DNA from: Schistocerca nitens
Lineage: Eukaryota; Arthropoda; Insecta; Orthoptera; Acrididae
DNA: 64,000 bases
Assembly (NCBI RefSeq): GCF_023898315.1
Contig: NC_064621.1
Span: forward strand, 18,536,501 to 18,600,500
Direction: 5' to 3'
Shown here: positions 57,421 through 64,000 of the stretch, piece by piece
Layout of the letters: the number at the start of each line of letters is the position of its first letter
How positions within the stretch are numbered: the stretch's first letter is position 1
Position numbers and translations under genes: made by a program
Notes under the pieces: model-generated
What the model saw: the letters and a program-made list of their open reading frames with translations, nothing else
Told to the model about the DNA's origin: nothing
The model's database searches: none

Positions 57421-59849
57421 CCGGTAGTCGCTATCAAGAAACTCAAAACAAGTGAATTTGTCTCTTAATATAACACTGCTGAAAGGAATTAAGGCAAAAC
57501 ACAATAATACTCTGCATATTTGAGATGCATTCCGCCATGAACCCTCATTGCTCAACTATCAGAAGCAAAAGTAAGTATAACACGAAGAACAACACAGTTT
57601 TGAATACTACATGCAAATTACACATACGGTTTAAAACTATAGGACGCGTAGTTGCAGCCACAAACAAACACCACCTTAAGGGACACTCGCACGCTTAATA
57701 TTTACTGCGCAATAATCAGTATTGAGCAGTAATACTGACTGATATCAGCATTGACTGTTTGTGCAATATATTGAGGAAGACTGTAGAGCTTTAAAAATAT
57801 TGATGGTCGTTCAGTATATTGTTTCACGTAAGGATGGTATTGCGCAATACACGCAGTTTCACGCCGAAGCCGAGAGAAATTCGATTCGCTCCGAACAAAT
57901 TTCATCAAGGAGTCGAAAAAATTAAATAACGAAAGATCAGGAAGTGGGCTGGCAAATGCAAACGAAAGCACCATTTGGTATTTTGAAGAAATGAAGTTCC
58001 TGATTGTTTCCACAATAACGGATGAAACAAAATCATGACAATAAAGAGAAATGTTTATTTTTGTCTTAACTGGCATATAAAATCGAGTTAGCTGTCCAAT
58101 AAGCGTCCATGTTTATTTTTCTTGCAACAGTTATCACAGCACAGATATAGCACCATGTAACCTTTCAGTCGGAATGATTCTGTTATTTTTTTGCAACAGT
58201 TGCTGCAGTAGAGAAATGCAGAGAAAACAGCACGTATACTTGACAAATAACGCAAGTCACTTGCGTAATTCGTAATTATTTGTTGTCTTTGTTTAAAAAT
58301 GTAAGCTGCCATGAGAGAGTTCCTGGACCACTGAATAATTCTCAGATAGCTTCTTGAAGTTTTTTCCCGCTCTGCATAATTTGTGGTCCGAGCACGGGGC
58401 TCACAACCCGAACCACACGCCACTGTCAAGCACTAATGAAGGACTGGCTCCCATACTTCGACTGCACATAATTCATTAAGGTCAATCCAACACATTTATT
58501 TCAAATAACATGAATAAAGTTATATTTGAATCTGTCTGACATTAAACAGGAATAAAAAAAAAATTTCAATATCACCTGATTTAGTGCGTGAAGCGCGAGT
58601 TAAGCCAATAACCAGATAAACTAAACAATTCTCCGTGATTCAAAATAAAGAGAAAAACAAAATTTAATCAATACACCCCACTGACAAATATCCAAAAAAC
58701 CTTACAATACTGCTCAAAAGAATACACTGAAGTGGGGAACAGTTATTCACCCGTCAGAACACTTCAAAATGAGTTCAATAACACACTGCGTGCCCCAGAA
58801 AACTCCAAGACATTAAATACACTTCATTTGACGAATAACAAATACTGATTAACATTACGCCACTCCTGTTTGAACTGCAGTTTCCCAAAGAAACAGGCGC
58901 TAATTCTGAAAGAACAATTTTTTATATGTTTAAATTACAGCATTAAGGAATTCCAAAAGATGTCCAATCGAACCCCCCCCCCCCTTTCAGTTGAGGCACA
59001 AATCTTTCCCCTTTCTAGGGGGAGGCTGAGCCAGAAACAGAATGCCACAAAAACACAGTTTTGCTGTGAAAACTTACAGGACACCCAGAAGCAGTAACAG
59101 ACAAGGGGTCGGCACCCCACAAATAACACAGGCTAAGTGTCAGGATGGGAGCACATCCTACGAGAACTTGTTCACACTGTGCTCACCACAAACTGTAGAC
59201 ACTCCGGCCGAACATCCGCTTGCGGTGACTGCCAGAAGGACGAAGCAACCAACATGCCCACGCCGTGCTTCTCACACAGGCACCTCAATTTGTACAAGCA
59301 TCTAGGCCAACACCAACTCCGGACTCCCCTCTCACTGCGAGGCTTGGCACAGTTTATAAGAAATGCTTTCCAGGCAACCAGTAACCGCCGCAGGAGTTTC
59401 ACGATTAGCAAACAGCCCCAGCGTAACAGACATCACACGTGTGCTTACGCCCGAGCCACAACTCCGCCAGTCTCACCGGCCGCCCCAAACCGACTGCCTC
59501 TCGCTGTCCCGCGCGCCCAGCCGAAAACGCAAAGATGCTCATGCCCGGGGACGCGGCAAAGATAACATGCCGATCGCTGATGATCGACCAGCGATCTGGC
59601 TCAGTTTGTGCTTGTGTTTTGCAAGGCAAGCAACTCAGTCGCAATACATGCGAGATCCAGATCGTCGTGAGCCGTCCTGTTCGTTATCAAAGCGGAGTTC
59701 TAGCAGGCACGTCCCAAGCAAATATTGAGCATTAATATTCTGCCGTCCGTGGCCTTCCACTTACGATTGACGCAATATTATTGCGTCAGTAATCTTGATC
59801 GTGTGAGGGTCACTTAACAGGACTACCAATATTTTTAGTGTCAACAACG
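57421..59849. other. unassigned sequence
   Basis: 2.4 kb with no recognised gene. It includes AT-rich sequence (57.4-58.9 kb), a C-run at 58,973, and a GC-richer part (59.1-59.7 kb) in which frames overlap on both strands. A near-perfect palindrome lies at 59768-59788. Confidence 0.4.
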
Positions 59850-60250
59850 CTTCTACGTCTTTATAAAGCATCAAATTTACACCAGCTTCGGTTTACTAAT
59901 GACATTGTACTGTTTGCTTCTAGCGCAGAAGATCTTTGGCCACACAATTGTAATAATATTATGGAGCAGGTTTGAAAGGGGTCTGCATATCAGTTATAAT
60001 AAATATGAAATAATGTATAGGCAACATATTAAATACGAACTGTGAAAATTAACAATACAGTAACCATGCTATTATGTCGTGGTCGGATGGATTTCTTGTT
60101 GAAACCCAACGCTTCATCCACACTGCAAAGAACATCTCGAAAAAGGGTCTGAAGAAGAAATTCATTCGACCATAGTGTAATTGCCTTAAGATGTCATCCG
60201 CAGATGGGAAGTAGGCGTAGACTTTTAACAATAAATTTCATCACACTACG
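59850..60250 (+). mobile_element. LINE reverse transcriptase relic
   Basis: The plus strand gives RFTNDIVLFASSAEDLW, the catalytic palm motif with FADD changed to FTND, followed after frame changes by NSFDHSVIALR, the thumb region of RTE-like reverse transcriptases. It is strongly decayed. The family is distinct from the RTE copies at 23 and 38 kb. Confidence 0.6.
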
Positions 60251-60659
60251 GCATACTAGACCGGACTATGTTAGTAACTCTGTCTTTTCCGCCGTGAAAT
60301 TATAATTTTTTCAAATGTAATAACAGTACCATTTGACGTGTTTTTGTGTTTAGGGTAGCTGAAGACAACACTGAATGATCGAGAAACTTAATTACGTACA
60401 TATAGTTTATCCATCACGGGAACCGAAAATCCCAACGACTTTTGCCTGTTATCGATATCGGAACAGGCAAGATACACGTCTCATTCGTGAGAGAAAAGGC
60501 TTCTTAACAGGACAGACGGACAGTCGGATAACGCATGACAAAAAATATTTTTAGTGATGTGATTACAAAGTAACAACTTTCCAGCGGCTTCACAAGCCCA
60601 CCCATTCCAGAGGAGCGAAGTTCCTAACAGTCGGATAGGCAGACAGGCACGCGGACGGA
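60250..60659. other. unassigned sequence
   Basis: No gene or repeat recognised with confidence. It may be the upstream part of the Penelope-like relic. Confidence 0.35.
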
Positions 60660-61085
60660 CAACAAAGTCATCCTGTAAGAGTTTTCCTAAGATCTTCATA
60701 GTAGCACAAGATTGCATTAAAATGAGACTACAGTGTATGATGTGCGCAAACAAAGAAAAGTTCAGTAGATCGGGAGTATATAAAATAAAATGTGCACAAT
60801 GTGACCAGATTTACACAGGATAGACAGAGTGCAATTTCCCTACTCGATTCAATAAACACGCAGGTGCAAAAAAGAAAACTGTAGTCGCTATGTAACACAA
60901 ACCGAGCGAAGCATGAGGCATGAAATACAGAACTTGGAAGTACTGCATACATTCCCAAAGAGTCTTTTCCTTGATATACTGGAGGAACTTAGGAGCCAGC
61001 CGAACCACTCAACGGACAAAACGATTTACATACGCACAGTTCTCCTGAACTTTTTACAGGCACATCGCCATATACACGCTGAAAC
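60660..61085 (+). pseudogene. Penelope-like GIY-YIG endonuclease relic
   Basis: The plus-strand frame from about 60,760 reads SGVYKIKCAQCDQIYTG, a stop, then NFPTRFNKHAG. This is the GVYKI..C..C...Y.G.T pattern and downstream F..R...H of the Penelope-type GIY-YIG domain, with the cysteine pair typical of that group. After a second stop, MRHEIQNLEVLHTFPK and LDILEELRSQ match the region following the nuclease. The stop replaces the residue after the YTG turn. No reverse transcriptase part was recognised upstream. Confidence 0.78.
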
Positions 61086-61174
61086 AGTCACGCTGCTACG
61101 ACGTTTTCACCGGCCGATGCGACCAGCACAATGAAGACGAGATGAGGCCCGCAGCTCAGTTGAGCGGCGCGCGA

Positions 61175-62338
61175 AGAGAACACGGCGAGTGCCGCAACCA
61201 GATTTCCCAGAAACTGCTCTCAGCGGTAGAGGAGCCAAAGTAAACGAAGACGTGTTTTGGCTTATCCATCGATACACGACCCTTTCTGAGAAAACGACGG
61301 TCAAATTTTTAGACGTACTTTAGATGCCTTTTACCGCGCAATAATGTCAGCTGTAATGCTGGCTTGCATCGCTACCTGTCCGTGTTGTGTCCCGTGTTCG
61401 AAACCGATTGTTGTTATTATTATTTTTTTCATTTATCTACCCATCTCTGCAGATTACTACACGAATGTTTCTTATCAAGATAGGGGATACAAGGACGTTA
61501 ATTTAATCGTACAATTACAACTGGGTTTCACAGAAAGTATCACAGATACATTACAAATAGTATTTGTGTATTTTATTTTAGGTCGCACAATCTTTTTTAA
61601 ATTCGAATATCTGATATTTCATTCTTATATCAATTATTATATTAATTATTATATTTTATTCTTACGCTTATTCCACAGGATGATTTAGTGCATTTTCTTG
61701 GATGATACCGACAGCAGAAACATTCGAAACATACAAATTCCGAACACCCCGGCACCATACAGAGGCAGGTTCGTCACTGCGACATTTCTTTGTATGAACC
61801 TTACTCGGGAAAGAAATGTCGTTAATGTTGCTGAAGATTTCACGTGTTGGCAATGACTTCGCGGCAGCCCACACGTAACGGATCGCTTTACCGAAAATTG
61901 TCGCAGAAATTGATTACGAGTCAAGACACACTACATGAATTTCATCGAAAACAATGTAGATAAATTTTCCCTTTCGTTTATTGTTTTCTTCTTTTAATTC
62001 TTTCACCAGAAATACAATTAGTAGACGAATAAATACAACGTTGTTTCAATATATATCGTCGAGTAGTCTCATACAGACATGGGTAGATAAATGAAAAAGA
62101 AAAAGAAAGTCATCGGTTTTCGAAAACGGGGCGCAAAAGCATGAAGCTGCGACAGTAACCACCTGAAATTTTCTGTCGGTAAAAAGCACAAAAAGTACCT
62201 CGAAAACTTTGACTGTTGTTTTCTCAGAAACGACCGAGTATCTACGGATAAGCCGAGACACGTGTTCCCTTATTTTGGTTCCTCTTCCACTGAGCGAAGC
62301 TTCTGGGAAATCGGGCTATAGCACTTGCCGTGTCCTCC
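61175..62338. repeat. 1.2-kb inverted-repeat structure
   Basis: 61175-61465 and 62062-62338 are inverted copies of one sequence. ACACGGCGAGTGC, GATTTCCCAG, GGCTTATCC, TTTCTGAGAAAAC and TTTTTCATTTATCTACCCAT occur in the left arm and, in reverse complement and in order, in the right. Arms are diverged, perhaps 75-80% alike by eye. The 600-bp spacer has no recognised gene. It starts about 90 bp after the Penelope-like relic. Confidence 0.78.
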
Positions 62339-63280
62339 TTGTTAATGTATTCCCAAACCACTGACTCTGGTGGAATACTCGCAGAAGAAGAGACACGCTC
62401 ATATGCAACACTGAAGAAAATATAAGGTGCGAACTACGAGATTCTGTTCCATTCTAGATATACCTGTATACACTGGCCACGATTTTGTCTCTGTAACTTT
62501 TTTGTTTCAGTACAGTGCCTTTATCAATCTGATGTACCACACATAAAGGGCGACACCTCTTTTCACACTTCCCCACACTCCTTCATAACTCATGACACTG
62601 TACTGTACGTACGTTACTGACTTATAGAGGCTGCATACAGGACGTAAATCTAACAGGTTTGTTCGCAGATATGATGTGTATCGTGTACACTTTTATGTTT
62701 ACCATACGTATGTTTCAGATCCTTATGTAAGATCAAACTTATCATGTCTTCTATTTGTTTTAACAAATCTGAAGATTTAGATATTGCTGTGCCACATGGA
62801 GGTATATCTCCATGCAGAATATACTTCTTGTTTCATTGGATTGTCACTGCATTAGTCTCACTGTAATTTACCCGCCTTCTCACTTTGAAATCTTACCTAT
62901 GATGCGACATTCAGTGTGTGGCCAATAATAGTAACTTGAGGGTAAAAAAACGATATAATTATTTTAACGTCTTTCAGATTGTGGAATGCTGTAAATGAGA
63001 CTAAGGCAGTGGTCTCAAACGCTTAAGACGCCTTAAAATGGATATTTTACTTTGAGATGTATGTGAGTTAATTTTTATTAATGATAGCCTAACCTGTGTA
63101 AGATGTGGGACTACCTTTCCAACAGTAGCCCGTTTGCTTCTTTTCCCGGAACATTTCTCACAGTAAGTTAGTCAGTTTTTGAGGAATAACCAAACATAGT
63201 ACAGTTGGAATGTGCGTCTAATTTGATCATCTGTTTGACTTTACTTTTGAATGCCATTTTGAGGTTTTTCATAGTATATA
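62339..63280. other. unassigned AT-rich sequence
   Basis: No gene or repeat recognised. Confidence 0.45.
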
Positions 63281-64000
63281 CACTAAAGAGCCAAAGAAAC
63301 TCGTACTCCTGCCTAATATCGTGTAGGGCCCCCGCGAGAATGGAGATGTGCTGCATGGACTCAACTAATGTCTGAAGTATGCTGGAGGGAACTGACACCA
63401 TGAATCCTGCAGGGCTATCCATAAAACCGTTAGAGTACGAGGGGGTGGAGATCTCTTCTGAGCATCACGTTGCAAGGCATCCCAGATATGCTCAATAATA
63501 TCCATGTCTGGGGAGTTTACTGGCCAGCGGACGTGTTTAAACTTCCTGGAGCCACTATGTAGCAGTTCTGGATGTGTGGCGTGTCGCATTGTCGTGCTGG
63601 AATCGACCTAGTCCGTCGGACATGAATGGATGCAGGTTATCAGACAGGATGCTGACGTACGTGTCACCTGTCAGATTCGTACCTAGACGTATCAGGGATC
63701 CCATATCACTCCAACTGCGCATGCCCCACACCATTACAGAGCTTCCACCAGCTTAAACAGTCCCTTGCTGACATGCAGGGTCCATGAATTCGTGAGGTGG
63801 TCTTCATACCCGTACATGTCCATCCACTCGATACAATTTGAAACGAGACCCGTCCGATCAGGCAACATGTCTCCAGTCATCAACCGTCCAATGTCGGTGC
63901 TGACGGGCCTAGGCGAGTCATCAAGGGTACACGCGTGGGCCTTCGGCTCCAAAAGCCCATGATGTTTCGTCGAATGATTCACACGCTGAAATTTGTTGAT
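63281..64000 (-). mobile_element. Tc1-like element, cut by the window edge
   Basis: The left end (CACTAAAGAGCCAAAGAAAC, 63281-63300) looks like its terminus. On the minus strand the transposase C-terminus reads NSPDMDIIEHIWDALQRD (third catalytic D) and LQDSWCQFPPAYFRH. Further in, from 63,982, SNCIEWMDMYGYEDHLTN and LHVSKGLFKLVEAL belong to the central domain. A frameshift separates the two parts. The N-terminus lies beyond 64,000. Confidence 0.83.

Noticed and set aside
57702..58429. Two minus-strand frames (57,702-58,076 and 58,088-58,429) as parts of a transposon protein
   Set aside because: They look somewhat protein-like, but I could not match them to any domain or catalytic motif, so no function is claimed.

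Overview
The window looks like a piece of a large, repeat-rich insect genome, most likely an acridid grasshopper or locust (Schistocerca-like). That assignment rests on one SINE family with a tRNA-like head, which recurs about 14 times, together with the mix of RTE, R4/Dong-like, Penelope-like, hAT and Tc1/mariner elements. It was made by recognition of families, not by a search. No intact host protein-coding gene, rRNA gene, functional tRNA gene or CRISPR array can be supported. Most open frames are chance or antisense frames over transposon relics and microsatellites.

Layout. 1-9 kb: a 5S-derived SINE, a perfect stem-loop, a hAT transposase relic carrying two later insertions (a SINE and a 302-bp hammerhead-like element), several SINEs, and a Penelope-like promoter/ribozyme unit. 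9-16.5 kb: a head-to-head pair of Tc1 relics apparently inside an old RTE copy, a mariner relic, another Tc1 relic, a TIR element, and a SINE split by a solo LTR. 17-28 kb: more SINEs, a TATA/CCAAT promoter-like block, a mariner N-terminal relic, a 5'-truncated RTE with a 14-bp target duplication, and a Tc1 relic. 28.7-32.6 kb: a nearly full-length but broken R4/Dong-like retrotransposon set in (AAT)n repeats. 34-45 kb: a Tc1 relic, a CR1-like LINE end, a second truncated RTE, a palindromic mariner derivative and a TIR-bounded mariner. 45-52 kb: mostly unassigned sequence around a strong CpG-rich block (49.5-50.3 kb) with two CRE palindromes, the best candidate for host regulatory DNA. 52-64 kb: a long-TIR mariner deletion derivative, a tRNA-headed SINE, a second head-to-head Tc1 pair, a LINE relic, a Penelope GIY-YIG endonuclease relic beside a 1.2-kb inverted-repeat structure, and a Tc1 relic running off the right edge.

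The interactions visible here are those between selfish elements. Nested insertions with exact target duplications give a relative chronology: hAT before SINE; hAT before the hammerhead-bearing element; SINE before SINE; SINE before LTR. Three inverted transposon pairs could form long hairpins. Hammerhead-like folds occur on short dispersed units, while a Penelope endonuclease relic lies elsewhere in the window.
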